A DNA stretch of 64,000 nucleotides from Paracoccus yeei ATCC BAA-599 (GCF_000622145.1 NZ_KK211404.1:114529-178528), one strand, 5' to 3'; positions 48,602-61,022 are shown, counted from the first letter of the stretch. A program made the numbers and translations. The notes: generated by a model from the letters alone, not told the origin.

Positions 48602-48630
48602 TTGCAATCGTTGCGGGCCTGGCCTATATG
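48602..48630 (+). promoter_or_regulatory. Promoter of the rimP-nusA-infB operon
   Basis: TTGCAA (48602-48607) and TATATG (48625-48630) are separated by exactly 17 bases, giving a predicted start near A48637 and an 84-base leader before rimP. Confidence 0.6.
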
Positions 48631-48678
48631 ACGCTCAACAGCGGCGCAGGTCCAAGGTCCTGCCCACCGGTAAGACGC

Positions 48679-48704
48679 ACGGGCCGCCCTGACGGCCCGT
48701 TTTT
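48679..48704 (+). terminator. Intrinsic terminator / attenuator in the rimP leader
   Basis: ACGGGCCG and CGGCCCGT flank a CCCTGA loop and run into TTTTT, 17 bases before the rimP ATG and inside the leader of the promoter at 48602. An upstream GCAGG-CCTGC hairpin (about 48645-48664) precedes it. It could attenuate the operon or end a short leader RNA of roughly 68 bases. Confidence 0.65.
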
Positions 48705-48720
48705 CATTTGGGATAGCGAC

Positions 48721-49329
48721 ATGTCCGACCTCATCGCCAAGACCGCCATCGACCGGCGCCTGGCCGAGATCATTTCCCCGGTGATCGAGGATCTGGGGTT
48801 CGAACTGGTGCGCATCCGTCTGCAGGGCGGCAAGACCGCGACGCTGCAGATCATGGCCGACCGGCCCGAGGGCGGGATCAACGTGGACGATTGCGGCGAC
48901 ATCTCGACGGCGGTCAGCGCCGTGCTGGATGTCGAGGACCCGCTGGAGGACGCCTATCATCTTGAGGTCAGCAGCCCCGGCATCGACCGCCCGCTGACCC
49001 GGCTGAAGGATTTCGCGACCTTCGAGGGCTACGAGGCGCGGCTGGAAACGAACCAGCCCATCGACGGGCGCAAGCGCTTCAAGGGCGTGCTGGCCGGCGT
49101 CGAGGGCGACGAGGTGCTGCTGAACATCGAGGAAGCGGGCGCGGTCCAGACCATCGGCCTGAACTTCGACTGGTTGTCGGACGCCAAGCTGGTCCTGACC
49201 GACGAACTGATCGCCGAGATGCTGCGGCAGAAGAAGGAAGCGGGCGTGCAGATCGAGAACCTCGACGAAAGCGCCTTTGACGAGATCGAAACGGAAGCCG
49301 GCGAGGATAACGCCGCTGCGAAGGAGTGA
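48721..49329 (+). CDS. rimP: Ribosome maturation factor RimP
   Basis: 30S assembly factor (202 aa). N-terminal domain with [20 protein letters not shown], then [20 protein letters not shown] and [20 protein letters not shown], the family hallmark, and a C-terminal SH3-like domain. The acidic C-terminal tail is longer than in E. coli. Three bases separate it from nusA. Confidence 0.97.
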   Translation: MSDLIAKTAIDRRLAEIISPVIEDLGFELVRIRLQGGKTATLQIMADRPEGGINVDDCGDISTAVSAVLDVEDPLEDAYHLEVSSPGIDRPLTRLKDFATFEGYEARLETNQPIDGRKRFKGVLAGVEGDEVLLNIEEAGAVQTIGLNFDWLSDAKLVLTDELIAEMLRQKKEAGVQIENLDESAFDEIETEAGEDNAAAKE

Positions 49330-49332
49330 GGA

Positions 49333-50949
49333 ATGGCCATCACCTCTGCCAACCAGCTTGAACTGCTGCAGACCGCCGAGGCCGTCGCACGCGAGAAGAT
49401 GATCGACCCCGATCTGGTGATCGAGGCGATGGAGGACAGCCTGGCCCGCGCGGCCAAGTCCCGCTACGGCAGCGAGATGGACATCCGGGTCAAGATCGAC
49501 CGCAAGACCGGCAACGCGACCTTCACCCGCGTGCGCACCGTGGTCGAGGACGACGCGGTCGAGAACTATCAGGCGCAGGTGACCATCGCGCAGGCCCGCC
49601 CCTATCTGGACGACCCCAAGGTGGGCGACGAGATCGTGGACGAGGTGCCCCCGGTCGAGTTGGGCCGCATCGCCGCGCAATCGGCCAAGCAGGTGATCCT
49701 GCAGCGCGTCCGCGAGGCCGAGCGCGACCGCCAGTACGAGGAATTCAAGGACCGCGCCGGCACCATCATCAACGGCGTCGTCAAGCGCGAGGAATACGGC
49801 AACATCATCGTGGACGTGGGCCGCGGCGAAGCGATCCTGCGCCGCAACGAGAAGATCGGCCGCGAAAGCTATCGCCCGAACGACCGCATCCGCGCCTATG
49901 TCAAGGACGTGCGCCGCGAGGCGCGGGGCCCACAGATCTTCCTGTCGCGCACCGATCCGCAGTTCATGGCGGAACTGTTCAAGATGGAAGTGCCCGAGAT
50001 CTATGACGGCGTGATCGAGATCAAGGCCGTCGCCCGCGATCCCGGCTCGCGCGCCAAGATCGCGGTCATCAGCTATGACAACTCGATCGACCCGGTCGGC
50101 GCCTGCGTCGGCATGCGCGGCTCGCGCGTGCAGGCCGTGGTGGGCGAATTGCAGGGCGAAAAGATCGACATCATCCCGTGGTCGGGCGATCAGGCGACCT
50201 TCCTGGTCAACGCGCTGCAACCCGCCGAGGTGGCCAAGGTCGTCTTCGACGAGGACGCGAGCCGCATCGAGGTCGTGGTCCCCGACGAGCAGCTTTCGCT
50301 GGCCATTGGCCGGCGCGGCCAGAACGTGCGGCTGGCGAGCCAGCTGACCGGGCTCGACATCGACATCCTGACCGAAGAGGAGGAGTCGAAGCGCCGGCAG
50401 GCCGAGTTCAACGCCCGCACCAAGCTGTTCATGGATGCGCTGGACCTGGACGAGTTCTTCGCCCAGTTGCTGGTGGCCGAGGGCTTCACCAACCTGGAAG
50501 AGGTCGCCTATGTCGACCTGGACGAGCTGCTGTCCATCGAGGGCGTCGACGAATCGACCGCCGAGGAGCTGCAGACCCGCGCCCGCGAGAACCTGGAGGC
50601 CGCGAACAAGGCCGCCTTGGAAAGCGCCCGCGCGCTTGGCGCCGAGGACAGCCTGATCGAGTTCGAGGGCCTGACGCCCCAGATGGTCGAGGCCTTGGCC
50701 AAGGACGACGTCAAGACGCTCGAGGATTTCGCGACCCTGGCCGACTGGGAGATCGCCGGCGGCTGGACCACCGAGAACGGCCAGCGCAAGAAGGACGAAG
50801 GCATCCTGGAGCCCTTCGGCGTGTCGCTGGAGGATGCGCAGGCCATGGTGATGACCGCCCGCGTCATGCTGGGCTGGGTCGACCCGACCGAGCTTGAGGC
50901 CGAGACGCCCGAAGTCGAGGGCGAAGACGAACAGGAGGCCGGGGTGTAA
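49333..50949 (+). CDS. nusA: Transcription termination/antitermination protein NusA
   Basis: RNA polymerase-associated factor (538 aa). N-terminal domain to about residue 130, S1 domain ([20 protein letters not shown]), two KH domains ([39 protein letters not shown]) and two C-terminal helix-hairpin-helix acidic repeats around [16 protein letters not shown] and [11 protein letters not shown]. In the conserved rimP-nusA-ylxR-infB arrangement; NusA is known to autoregulate this operon in E. coli. Confidence 0.97.
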   Translation: MAITSANQLELLQTAEAVAREKMIDPDLVIEAMEDSLARAAKSRYGSEMDIRVKIDRKTGNATFTRVRTVVEDDAVENYQAQVTIAQARPYLDDPKVGDEIVDEVPPVELGRIAAQSAKQVILQRVREAERDRQYEEFKDRAGTIINGVVKREEYGNIIVDVGRGEAILRRNEKIGRESYRPNDRIRAYVKDVRREARGPQIFLSRTDPQFMAELFKMEVPEIYDGVIEIKAVARDPGSRAKIAVISYDNSIDPVGACVGMRGSRVQAVVGELQGEKIDIIPWSGDQATFLVNALQPAEVAKVVFDEDASRIEVVVPDEQLSLAIGRRGQNVRLASQLTGLDIDILTEEEESKRRQAEFNARTKLFMDALDLDEFFAQLLVAEGFTNLEEVAYVDLDELLSIEGVDESTAEELQTRARENLEAANKAALESARALGAEDSLIEFEGLTPQMVEALAKDDVKTLEDFATLADWEIAGGWTTENGQRKKDEGILEPFGVSLEDAQAMVMTARVMLGWVDPTELEAETPEVEGEDEQEAGV

Positions 50950-50964
50950 CGCCCCGGGAGCCTG

Positions 50965-51585
50965 ATGACACGCGGGGGCCGGACCAAGGACCGCGAAACG
51001 CCCGAGCGCCGCTGCATCGTGACGGGCGAAACCCAGCCGAAGGCCGGGTTGATCCGCTTTGTCGCGGGGCCAGAGGGGCAGGTCGTGCCCGATCTGGCCG
51101 AAAAGCTGCCGGGCCGCGGCTTCTGGGTCGTGGCCGACCGCGCCGCTCTGGACCGGGCGGCAACGAAGGGATTGTTCTCGCGCGGGGCGAAGGCGCAGGT
51201 TTCCGCTCCGCCCGAGCTGCTTTCCATGATAGACTCGGGGCTGGCGAAACGGGTGACGGATGCCCTTTCCCTGGCCCGCAAGGCCGGCCTGGCGGTGGCC
51301 GGTTTCGAAAAGGTCAAGGACTGGCTGGCGGCGGGCAAGGCCCGCGTGCTTTTGCAGGCCAGCGACGGATCGGAGCGCGGCAAGGGCAAGCTGTGGACGC
51401 CGCCCGGCGGGCGCTGGTTCGGCTGCCTGACCGCATCAGAATTGGGTTTGTCCTTTGGGCGGGATCATGTCATACACAGCGCGCTTGCGCCGGGGGGCCT
51501 GACCGACAGACTGATCAGGGACGCGAGCAGACTGAACGGTCTGCGCGGGCATGACGGCGGCAATGCGGCCGCCGGGAAGGAATGA
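50965..51585 (+). CDS. YlxR (DUF448) RNA-binding protein fused to an L7Ae-like domain
   Basis: A 206-aa protein with an N-terminal YlxR domain ([20 protein letters not shown] and [15 protein letters not shown]) and a C-terminal ribosomal L7Ae-like domain ([20 protein letters not shown] with [19 protein letters not shown]). In Gram-positive bacteria these are two genes (ylxR, ylxQ); YlxR (RnpM) affects RNase P there. The fusion between nusA and infB is usual in alphaproteobacteria. It ends seven bases before infB. Confidence 0.93.
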   Translation: MTRGGRTKDRETPERRCIVTGETQPKAGLIRFVAGPEGQVVPDLAEKLPGRGFWVVADRAALDRAATKGLFSRGAKAQVSAPPELLSMIDSGLAKRVTDALSLARKAGLAVAGFEKVKDWLAAGKARVLLQASDGSERGKGKLWTPPGGRWFGCLTASELGLSFGRDHVIHSALAPGGLTDRLIRDASRLNGLRGHDGGNAAAGKE

Positions 51586-51592
51586 AATCGGA

Positions 51593-54130
51593 ATGAGCGA
51601 TACTGACGGAAAGAAACCCCTGGGTCTTGGTGGCGGCTCTGGTCGTTCGGGCCAGGTGAAGCAAAGCTTCAGCCACGGCCGGACCCATAATGTCGCGGTC
51701 GAGATCAAGCGCAAGCGCGTTGTCGTGCCGGGCAAGACCGGCGCGGCAGGCGGGTCGCGTTCGGGTTCGCCCTCGGCTGTCGGCGGCGATCCTTCCAAAC
51801 GCCCGGCCGGCATCTCGGACGCCGAGATGGAGCGCCGCATGGCCGCGCTGCGCGCCGCCAAGGCCCGCGAAGTCGAGGAAGCCGCGCAACGCGAGGCCGA
51901 TGAGAAGGCCCGCGAGGAAGAGCGCGAGCGCCGCCGCCTGGAAGCCGAGGCCAAGGAGCGCGAGGACCGCGAACGCGAGGAAGCCCTGCGCCTGAAGGCC
52001 GAGGAAGACGAGCGCCGCGCCCGCGAAGCCGAGCTGCGCGCCCAGAAGAAGGCCGAGGTCACCAAGCCCAAGGCCCCCGAGGCCCGTCCCGCCCCCGCCG
52101 ACCGCGCCGCGGCCGAGGCGGCGGCGTCGCGCGCCGAGACCAAGGGCGTCAGCGCCGCCGCGCCGCGCAAGACCGAACGCGACCGCGCGCCCGCCGACGA
52201 CCGCGACAGCCGCAAGAAGAACAGCGACGACAGCCGCCGCACCGGCAAGCTGTCGCTGTCCCAGGCGATGGACGGCGAAGGCGGCCGCCAGCGGTCGCTG
52301 GCCGCGATGAAGCGCAAGCAGGAAAAAGCCCGGCAAAAGGCCATGGGCGGCAGCCAGCGCCAGGAAAAGCAGGTGCGCGACGTGCAGCTGCCCGAGACCA
52401 TCCTGGTGTCGGAACTGGCGAACCGCATGGCCGAGCGCACACCCGATGTCATCAAGTCCCTGATGCGCATGGGGTTGATGGTGACCGGAAACCAGGCCAT
52501 CGACGCCGACACGGCCGAGCTGGTGATCGACGAATTCGGCCACCGCGCCGTCCGTGTCTCGGATGCGGATGTGGAGCAGGTCATCGACCAGGTCGAGGAC
52601 AAGCCCGAGGACCTGAAGCCGCGCGCCCCGATCATCACGATCATGGGCCACGTCGACCACGGCAAGACCTCGCTTCTGGACGCGATCCGTCACGCCAATG
52701 TCGTGGCGGGCGAGGCCGGCGGCATCACCCAGCACATCGGTGCCTATCAGGTGAAGGCCTCGAACGGGGCGCTGCTGACCTTCCTCGACACGCCCGGCCA
52801 CGCGGCGTTCACCTCGATGCGGGCCCGTGGCGCGCAGGTGACCGATATCGTGGTGCTGGTGGTCGCGGCCGATGACGCCGTGATGCCCCAGACGGTCGAG
52901 GCGATCAACCACGCCAAGGCCGCCAAGGTGCCGATGATCGTGGCGATCAACAAGGTCGACAAGCCGTCTGCCGACCCGCAAAAGGTCCGCACGGCCCTGC
53001 TGCAGCACGAGGTCGTCGTCGAGGCGATGTCGGGCGACGTGCAGGACGTCGAGGTTTCGGCCAAGACCGGCCAGGGCCTGGACCAGCTGCTGGAAGCCAT
53101 TGCCCTGCAGGCCGAGATCCTGGAGCTGAAGGCCAACCCCGACCGCCCGGCACAGGGCGCGGTGATCGAGGCCAAGCTGGACGTGGGCCGCGGCCCGGTC
53201 GCGACCGTTCTGGTTCAGAACGGCACGCTGAAGCGCGGCGACATCTTTGTCGTGGGCGAGCAGTGGGGCAAGGTGCGCGCGCTGATCAACGACCAGGGCG
53301 AGCGCGTCGACCAGGCCGGACCTTCGGTCCCGGTCGAGGTGCTGGGCCTGAACGGCACGCCCGAAGCCGGCGACGTGCTGAACGTGGTCGAGACCGAGGC
53401 GCAGGCCCGCGAGATCGCCGATTACCGCGAGCAGGCCGCCAAGGACAAGCGCGCCGCCGCCGGTGCCGCGATCACGCTGGACCAGATGCTGGCCAAGGCC
53501 AAGGCCGACGAAAGCGTCGCCGAACTGCCCGTGGTGGTGAAGGCCGACGTGCAGGGTTCGGCGGAAGCCATCGTCCAGGCGCTGGAAAAGATCGGCAACG
53601 ACGAGGTGCGCGTCCGCGTGCTGCATTACGGCGTCGGTGCGATCACCGAATCGGACATCGGCCTGGCCGAGGCGTCGCAGGCGCCGGTCATCGGCTTCAA
53701 CGTCCGGGCCAACGCCCCGGCGCGGAACGCCGCCAACCAGAAGGGGGTCGAGATCCGCTATTACTCGATCATCTACGACCTGGTGGATGACATCAAGGCG
53801 GCGGCCTCGGGCCTGCTTTCCGCCGAGGTGCGCGAGAACTTCATCGGCTATGCCGAGATCCGCGAAGTCTTCCGCGTCACCGGCGTCGGCAATGTCGCGG
53901 GCTGCCTTGTGACCGAAGGCGTGGCGCGCCGCTCGGCGGGCGTGCGCCTGCTGCGCGACAACGTGGTGATCCACGAAGGCACGCTGAAGACGCTGAAGCG
54001 CTTCAAGGACGAGGTCAAGGAAGTGCAGTCCGGCCAGGAATGCGGCATGGCCTTTGAAAACTACGACGACATCCGCAAGGGCGATGTCATCGAAATCTTC
54101 GAGCGCGAGGAAGTGCAGCGCCAGCTGTAA
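51593..54130 (+). CDS. infB: Translation initiation factor IF-2
   Basis: GTPase (845 aa) delivering initiator fMet-tRNA to the 30S subunit. The N-terminal 270 residues are a charged Ala/Glu/Arg/Lys-rich linker, with coiled-coil heptads around residues 80-190. G1 is GHVDHGKT at residue 352; G3 is DTPGHAAF; G4 is NKVD; then domains II-IV with [23 protein letters not shown] 51593 ([11 protein letters not shown]) is preferred over 51551, which would overlap ylxR. Confidence 0.97.
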   Translation: MSDTDGKKPLGLGGGSGRSGQVKQSFSHGRTHNVAVEIKRKRVVVPGKTGAAGGSRSGSPSAVGGDPSKRPAGISDAEMERRMAALRAAKAREVEEAAQREADEKAREEERERRRLEAEAKEREDREREEALRLKAEEDERRAREAELRAQKKAEVTKPKAPEARPAPADRAAAEAAASRAETKGVSAAAPRKTERDRAPADDRDSRKKNSDDSRRTGKLSLSQAMDGEGGRQRSLAAMKRKQEKARQKAMGGSQRQEKQVRDVQLPETILVSELANRMAERTPDVIKSLMRMGLMVTGNQAIDADTAELVIDEFGHRAVRVSDADVEQVIDQVEDKPEDLKPRAPIITIMGHVDHGKTSLLDAIRHANVVAGEAGGITQHIGAYQVKASNGALLTFLDTPGHAAFTSMRARGAQVTDIVVLVVAADDAVMPQTVEAINHAKAAKVPMIVAINKVDKPSADPQKVRTALLQHEVVVEAMSGDVQDVEVSAKTGQGLDQLLEAIALQAEILELKANPDRPAQGAVIEAKLDVGRGPVATVLVQNGTLKRGDIFVVGEQWGKVRALINDQGERVDQAGPSVPVEVLGLNGTPEAGDVLNVVETEAQAREIADYREQAAKDKRAAAGAAITLDQMLAKAKADESVAELPVVVKADVQGSAEAIVQALEKIGNDEVRVRVLHYGVGAITESDIGLAEASQAPVIGFNVRANAPARNAANQKGVEIRYYSIIYDLVDDIKAAASGLLSAEVRENFIGYAEIREVFRVTGVGNVAGCLVTEGVARRSAGVRLLRDNVVIHEGTLKTLKRFKDEVKEVQSGQECGMAFENYDDIRKGDVIEIFEREEVQRQL

Positions 54131-54152
54131 GCCACGCGTCTGCGGAACAAGA

Positions 54153-54182
54153 GGGGCGGGTCTTCGGACCGGCCCCTTTTTT
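54153..54182 (+). terminator. Terminator of the rimP-infB operon
   Basis: A 10-bp stem with one G-G mismatch (GGGGCGGGTC / GACCGGCCCC) closed by a TTCG tetraloop and followed by six T. Confidence 0.9.
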
Positions 54183-54244
54183 ACACGCTCGGGTCTGATG
54201 TTTACATCCGGGCCCGGCCGCGAATCACCGCCCGCGACGAAAGA

Positions 54245-54272
54245 AAAGGCGGGGCCCCGTCGGGCCCCGCCA
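54245..54272 (-). terminator. Terminator of the 43-aa gene
   Basis: GGCGGGGCC and GGCCCCGCC flank a 6-base loop; on the minus strand TTTT follows. It lies 30 bases after the stop codon of the small gene at 54302-54433. Confidence 0.85.
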
Positions 54273-54301
54273 GTCTATGCGGCACTGTTTCCGACCTTGG
54301 T

Positions 54302-54433
54302 TCAGGCCATGACCACGGGTTTGCCTTCATAAGTCTTGCTGCCGACGCGAACGATGATGTTCCCGTTCGACGCCTGACGCTCGAACACACCCTGGACAGA
54401 AATGCAGCTGCCGATCGTAATCGTGCGAATCAT
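54302..54433 (-). CDS. 43-aa small protein of unknown function
   Basis: A complete 43-codon gene read leftwards between infB and mutT. It starts ATG-ATT-CGC with a strong ribosome-binding site (GAGGAG) and ends in TGA 30 bases before its own terminator. The product begins MIRTITIGSCISVQGVFER and ends in VGSKTYEGKPVVMA: a Val/Ile-Gly alternation suggesting a small beta-barrel, with a single Cys at residue 10 and no membrane segment. I recall similar short proteins in Rhodobacteraceae but know no function. The AT-rich 120 bp upstream (54434-54553) likely holds its promoter. Confidence 0.75.
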   Translation of the reverse strand: MIRTITIGSCISVQGVFERQASNGNIIVRVGSKTYEGKPVVMA

Positions 54434-54553
54434 GTCCGATCTCCTCCTCTACAGAGTTTCAGCATTGCCACAAAATCATTAAACATTAACTAAGAATGTG
54501 TAACAGGATGGCAGAGAGCGAAGTCTTTGTGGCCTTCCTGTGATAGATAAGCC

Positions 54554-54952
54554 TCATATCCACTCTCGCAGGGCGGGAATCAAGGGGATATCGGCCTGTG
54601 GCATGGGGTAATCGCACAAATGTTCGCCCCGCACCCAAGCCAGGGTCTGGCCTTCGCGCGGCATGGGGACGCCGCCCCAGCGCCGGCAGGCGAATAGCGG
54701 CATCAGCAGATGGAAGCTGTCATAGCTGTGGCTGGCGAAGGTCAGGGGCGCCAGGCACGAGGACCAGGTCTCGATTCCCAGCTCCTCGTGCAATTCGCGG
54801 ATCAGCGCGGCCTCGGGCGTTTCGCCGGGCTCGACCTTGCCGCCGGGGAATTCCCACAGCCCCGCCATGGCCTTGCCAGGCGGACGCTGGGCCAGCAGCA
54901 CGCGGCCGTCGCGGTCGATCAGAGCGACGGCAGCGACCAGGACGGTTTTCAT
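54554..54952 (-). CDS. mutT: MutT-family 8-oxo-dGTP diphosphatase
   Basis: NUDIX enzyme (132 aa) clearing oxidised guanine nucleotides. The Nudix box GGKVEPGETPEAALIRELHEELGIE is cited here by its ends only: it runs from Gly-Gly-Lys-Val to Glu-Glu-Leu-Gly and is complete. RPPGKAMAGLWEFPGG before it is the MutT-specific approach. It overlaps argJ by four bases and reads in the same direction. Confidence 0.93.
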   Translation of the reverse strand: MKTVLVAAVALIDRDGRVLLAQRPPGKAMAGLWEFPGGKVEPGETPEAALIRELHEELGIETWSSCLAPLTFASHSYDSFHLLMPLFACRRWGGVPMPREGQTLAWVRGEHLCDYPMPQADIPLIPALREWI

Positions 54953-56391
54953 GAGCGGTAATCGGCGTTGATGTCGATGTAGCCATGCGTCAGGTCGCAG
55001 GTCCAGACCGTGCGCCGGCCCTTGCCCAGGCCCAGGTCCACGCCGATCACCAGATGGTCGCGCTTCATGTAGGCGCTGGCCTTGGCCTCGTCGTAGTCGG
55101 GCGCGCGCCAGCCGTTTTCGGCCAGCACCATGTCGCCGAACCGGATGGTCAGCCGGTCGCGGTCGGCCTGGGCGCCGGACTTGCCGACCGCCATGACGAC
55201 GCGGCCCCAGTTCGCGTCCTCGCCCGCGATGGCGGTCTTGACCAAGGGCGAATTGGCGATGGACATGGCGACGCGGTGGGCATCGGCATGGCTTGCTGCC
55301 CCCGTCACCTGGATCTCGACGAACTTGGTCGCGCCCTCGCCGTCGCGCACCACCTGCTGCGCCAGATCCAGCATGACCTGCCCCAGCGCGCGCCCGAACC
55401 GCCGCGCAGGCATCGAACGCAGGTCGGTGATCTCGGCCGCCTTGCTGCGCCCGGTCGCCGCCAGGATCAGCGCGTCCGAGGTCGAGGTGTCGCTGTCCAC
55501 CGTGATCGCGTTGAAGGTGCCGGCAAGCTGCCCATTCAGGATGCGTTGCAGCAGTTCGGGGGCGATCCGCGCGTCGGTGAAGACATAGACCAGCATGGTC
55601 GCCATGTCGGGCGCGATCATGCCCGAGCCCTTGGCGATGCCGACGATGTTGATGGTCCCGCCGTCGGCCTGGAAGCTGGCGGCGGCGCCCTTGGGGAAGG
55701 TGTCGGTGGTCATGATGGCGCGGGCGGCATCGGCTGCGCCACTGGCCGACAGCCCCTGCCCCAGCGCCCCGATCACCGCGGTGATGCGCTCGGCGGGCAA
55801 CGGCTCGCCGATCACGCCGGTCGAGCTTGAGAAGACGCGGTTGCGCGGGATGCCCAGGCTGGAGGCGACCGCGCCCGTCACCTTGTCCACCGCCTCTTGC
55901 CCGTTCCGGCCGGTGAAGGCGTTCGCATTGCCCGAGTTCACGATGATCGCCGCGCCCGCGCCCGCGTCAGGCTTCAGCGCCAGTTTGGCCTGGCAGTCCA
56001 GCACGCTGGCCGCCCGGGTCGAGGATTTGGTGAAGGCCCCGGCGATGGCCGTCCCGGGCGCCAGCCGCACCAGCATGACATCGGTACGGCCCTGATACTT
56101 GACGCCCGCGGCGCCGGCGGCAAACTCCACGCCCTCGATCACCGGCAGCGCGGGGAAGGTCGCGGGGGCAAGGGGCGAGACCTTCTTTTCCTTCTTGGCG
56201 GCCTGCGCCCGGGCCGCGTCAGCGACCGAGCGGCTGACGGCCTCGACCCGGCTTTCGGGCCGGCTTTCGGGCTTGGCCTTGGCCTTGACCTTGGCCGGGG
56301 CCTCGGCGCCGCGCGCCGCCTGCTTGAGCTTCTTCAGCTTTTTCTTCAGCGTCTTCAGCTTGTCCGACTCGTCGCGCTTCGCCTTGGCCAT
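54949..56391 (-). CDS. argJ: Glutamate N-acetyltransferase / amino-acid acetyltransferase ArgJ with N-terminal extension
   Basis: Recycles the acetyl group from N-acetylornithine to glutamate in arginine synthesis (480 aa). Conserved parts: VSPLAPATFPALPVIEGVEF, NSGNANAFTG, TTDTFPK, the self-cleavage site GSGMIAPDMATML (Thr becomes the nucleophile) and GEDANWGRVVMAVG. The catalytic body begins at about residue 70; the first 70 residues are Lys/Ala-rich (KLKTLKKKLKKLKQ, KVKAKAKPE) and look like a low-complexity helix absent from typical ArgJ. An internal start near VSPLAP would give normal length, but no ATG sits there. Confidence 0.93.
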   Translation of the reverse strand: MAKAKRDESDKLKTLKKKLKKLKQAARGAEAPAKVKAKAKPESRPESRVEAVSRSVADAARAQAAKKEKKVSPLAPATFPALPVIEGVEFAAGAAGVKYQGRTDVMLVRLAPGTAIAGAFTKSSTRAASVLDCQAKLALKPDAGAGAAIIVNSGNANAFTGRNGQEAVDKVTGAVASSLGIPRNRVFSSSTGVIGEPLPAERITAVIGALGQGLSASGAADAARAIMTTDTFPKGAAASFQADGGTINIVGIAKGSGMIAPDMATMLVYVFTDARIAPELLQRILNGQLAGTFNAITVDSDTSTSDALILAATGRSKAAEITDLRSMPARRFGRALGQVMLDLAQQVVRDGEGATKFVEIQVTGAASHADAHRVAMSIANSPLVKTAIAGEDANWGRVVMAVGKSGAQADRDRLTIRFGDMVLAENGWRAPDYDEAKASAYMKRDHLVIGVDLGLGKGRRTVWTCDLTHGYIDINADYRS

Positions 56392-56394
56392 GGA

Positions 56395-57228
56395 TCAGTT
56401 CCCCAGGATGTCGGTCTTGTTCAGCAGGTCGGGGCTAAGCCCTTCGGTCTTTTCGACCTTGGACTCGGCCACGCGGGCCTCGATCGCGGCCTGGACCTTG
56501 TCGCGGCGGACCTGCACGGCGATCTGGTCCTTGACCTCGTCGAACTTGGGCGGAACCACGGCGCGCTGGTCGATCAGCTTGATGACATGCCAGCCGAACT
56601 GGGTCTCGACCGGCTGGGACACGTCGCCCTTTTTCATCGCCTTGAGCGCGTCGGCAAAGGGCGCGACCATCTGGTCAGGCTGGAACCAGCCCAAGTCGCC
56701 CTTGTTCGGCCCCGAGGTCGGATCGGTCGATTTCTCGGCCGCGAGCGCGCCAAAATCGGCCCCCTCCTTCAGTTGCTTTTCGATCGCCTCGGCCTCTTCC
56801 TTGGTCTTCACCAGGATATGGGCGGCGTTGTATTCCTGACGCTCGGCGTTCTGGCCGCCGAAGGCCTGGTCGTAGGCGGCCTTCAGCTCATCCTCGGTCG
56901 GCTCGGCCGAGGCGACCTTCTCCAGCACCGAACCGGCCAGATAGGCGCGCTTCTCGACCTCAAGCGCGGCGGTGTCGCGCTTGCTCAGCGGCTGGGCGTC
57001 CTGCGCGACGGCGGTCTGGCGGATCATCTGGTCCAGCATCAGGTCCCACAGCGCGCTGTCGGGCAGGCCCTGCGTCGTCTGGGCGTCCAGCCCCTGCCGC
57101 ATCACCACCAGCTGGCCCAGGGTGATCGCCTCGCCGTTCACGGTGGCGACGACGGTGTCGGCATCCTGGGCAATAGCGGCCAGCGGCAGGGCGGCAAGCG
57201 CCGCGGCGGCAAGAAACGGTTTCAGCAT
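56395..57228 (-). CDS. Parvulin-type peptidyl-prolyl cis-trans isomerase
   Basis: Periplasmic folding factor (277 aa). Signal peptide 1-21 ends AAIAQ. A SurA/PpiD-like N-terminal chaperone helix region (residues 25-125) is followed by a parvulin domain at about 130-230 with AAHILVKTKEEAEAI, GDLGWFQPDQMVAPFADAL and FGWHVIKLID. ATG 57228 follows AAGGGGAAAAC; upstream in-frame ATGs would destroy the signal peptide. Divergent from secA, next to argJ. Confidence 0.93.
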   Translation of the reverse strand: MLKPFLAAAALAALPLAAIAQDADTVVATVNGEAITLGQLVVMRQGLDAQTTQGLPDSALWDLMLDQMIRQTAVAQDAQPLSKRDTAALEVEKRAYLAGSVLEKVASAEPTEDELKAAYDQAFGGQNAERQEYNAAHILVKTKEEAEAIEKQLKEGADFGALAAEKSTDPTSGPNKGDLGWFQPDQMVAPFADALKAMKKGDVSQPVETQFGWHVIKLIDQRAVVPPKFDEVKDQIAVQVRRDKVQAAIEARVAESKVEKTEGLSPDLLNKTDILGN

Positions 57229-57292
57229 GTTTTCCCCTTCCCGGGACTGGTTCCTAAAGGACGCGCCACGCACAGGTGAACGGGCGCGAACA

Positions 57293-57321
57293 TTGACAGT
57301 CTGGCGCTTGGCGCATACATC
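57293..57321 (+). promoter_or_regulatory. Promoter of secA
   Basis: Consensus TTGACA (57293-57298), 17-base spacer, TACATC (57316-57321). Transcription would start near 57328, leaving a leader of about 120 bases before the secA ATG. Confidence 0.6.
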
Positions 57322-57446
57322 CGGCCCAACCGAAAATGCGCGCCCGTCGCCGTTTTTCCGGCCCATGTGATAGGGCAAGGCGAATGGTGGCGGCAAGTGG
57401 GCGGAACGTCCCGCGCACCCCCAGATACGCGATTTTGAAGGCTCAC

Positions 57447-60152
<2,706 letters not shown>

Positions 60153-60156
60153 AGCG

Positions 60157-60177
60157 GGGGCCTTCGGGCCCCTTTTT
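60157..60177 (+). terminator. Terminator of secA
   Basis: GGGGCC-TTCG-GGCCCC followed by TTTTT, five bases after the stop codon. Confidence 0.9.
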
Positions 60178-60209
60178 CATGCGCCTCGTGGGTGGAGGAC
60201 ACGCATCAT

Positions 60210-60274
60210 GGGTATTTGGAAAACGGTGAAACCGGGCACGGCGCGGCGGGCTTTCACTGTTTTTCAAATACCCA
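60210..60274. repeat. Inverted pair of dispersed boxes (copies 8 and 9) forming a 65-bp hairpin
   Basis: Left box GGGTATTTGGAAAACGGTGA (60210-60229) and right box TTTCACTGTTTTTCAAATAC-CCA (60252-60274), separated by a G/C-rich spacer of about 21 bases. Spacing and sequence match the pair at 12853-12917. It lies between the secA terminator and the convergent petR stop. Confidence 0.85.
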
Positions 60275-60305
60275 AGACCGGCCTTGCCGCCAAAGCGGAG
60301 CCCGC

Positions 60306-61022
60306 TTAGTCGGGCACCAGCATGTAGCCGGTCCCCCGCACCGTCTGCAGGTAGCGCGGCTCGCGCGGGTCGGGCTCGATCTTGCGGCGCAGGCGGGTGA
60401 TCTGCACATCGATGGCGCGTTCCGAATTCTCGCCTGGTTCCTCGGCGGGCCCCCGGCCCAGGTCCTCGATCAGGGCGCTGCGGCTGACGGGTTGGCGCGG
60501 CGTGTCGGCCAGGCGGCGCAGCAGCGCCTGTTCCGTCCCGGTCAGGCGCAGCGGCACGTCACCCTGCCACAACTCGCCCTTGTCCGCGTCATAGCGCAGG
60601 GGACCGATCGACAGGAACTTGGGCCCCCGGCTTTCCGCGGCGGGCACCCGGCGCAGGATGGCCGAGATCCGCAGCAGCAGCTCGCGCGGCTCGAAGGGCT
60701 TGGCCAGGTAATCGTCCGCACCGCTTTCCAGGCCCGCGATGCGGTCCTGCGTCTCGCCCTTGGCGGTCAGCAGCAGGATCGGCACTGCGCGGCTTTTGCG
60801 CAGGTCGCGCGTCAGAGAAACTCCATCCTCGCCCGGCATCATCACATCGAGCACGATCAGGTCGAAGTCGAGCCCCGACAGCAAACGGCGCGCCTGGGCC
60901 GCGTCGCGGGCGGTGGTCACCAGAAAGCCGCTGCGCATCAGGAAGCGCTTCAGCAGGCTGCGGATGCGTTCGTCGTCATCAACGACCAGGATGTGGGCCG
61001 AGGGCGGGTCTTGGGGCGTCAT
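60306..61022 (-). CDS. petR: OmpR-family response regulator PetR
   Basis: Two-component regulator (238 aa): receiver domain with phosphoacceptor Asp59 (DLIVLDVMMPGEDG) and KPFEPRELLLR, and a C-terminal winged helix (LTGTEQALLRRLADTPRQPV, IDVQITRLRRKIEPDPREPR, VRGTGYMLVPD). In Rhodobacter capsulatus petR and petP overlap and lie near the cytochrome bc1 genes; here too petP overlaps by ATGA. No cognate kinase is adjacent, as in R. capsulatus. Confidence 0.9.
   Translation of the reverse strand: MTPQDPPSAHILVVDDDERIRSLLKRFLMRSGFLVTTARDAAQARRLLSGLDFDLIVLDVMMPGEDGVSLTRDLRKSRAVPILLLTAKGETQDRIAGLESGADDYLAKPFEPRELLLRISAILRRVPAAESRGPKFLSIGPLRYDADKGELWQGDVPLRLTGTEQALLRRLADTPRQPVSRSALIEDLGRGPAEEPGENSERAIDVQITRLRRKIEPDPREPRYLQTVRGTGYMLVPD

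Noticed and set aside
48637-48720. tRNA gene in the rimP leader, as in E. coli metY
   Set aside because: No cloverleaf, no T-loop GTTCRA and no CCA-type acceptor pairing; only two hairpins.
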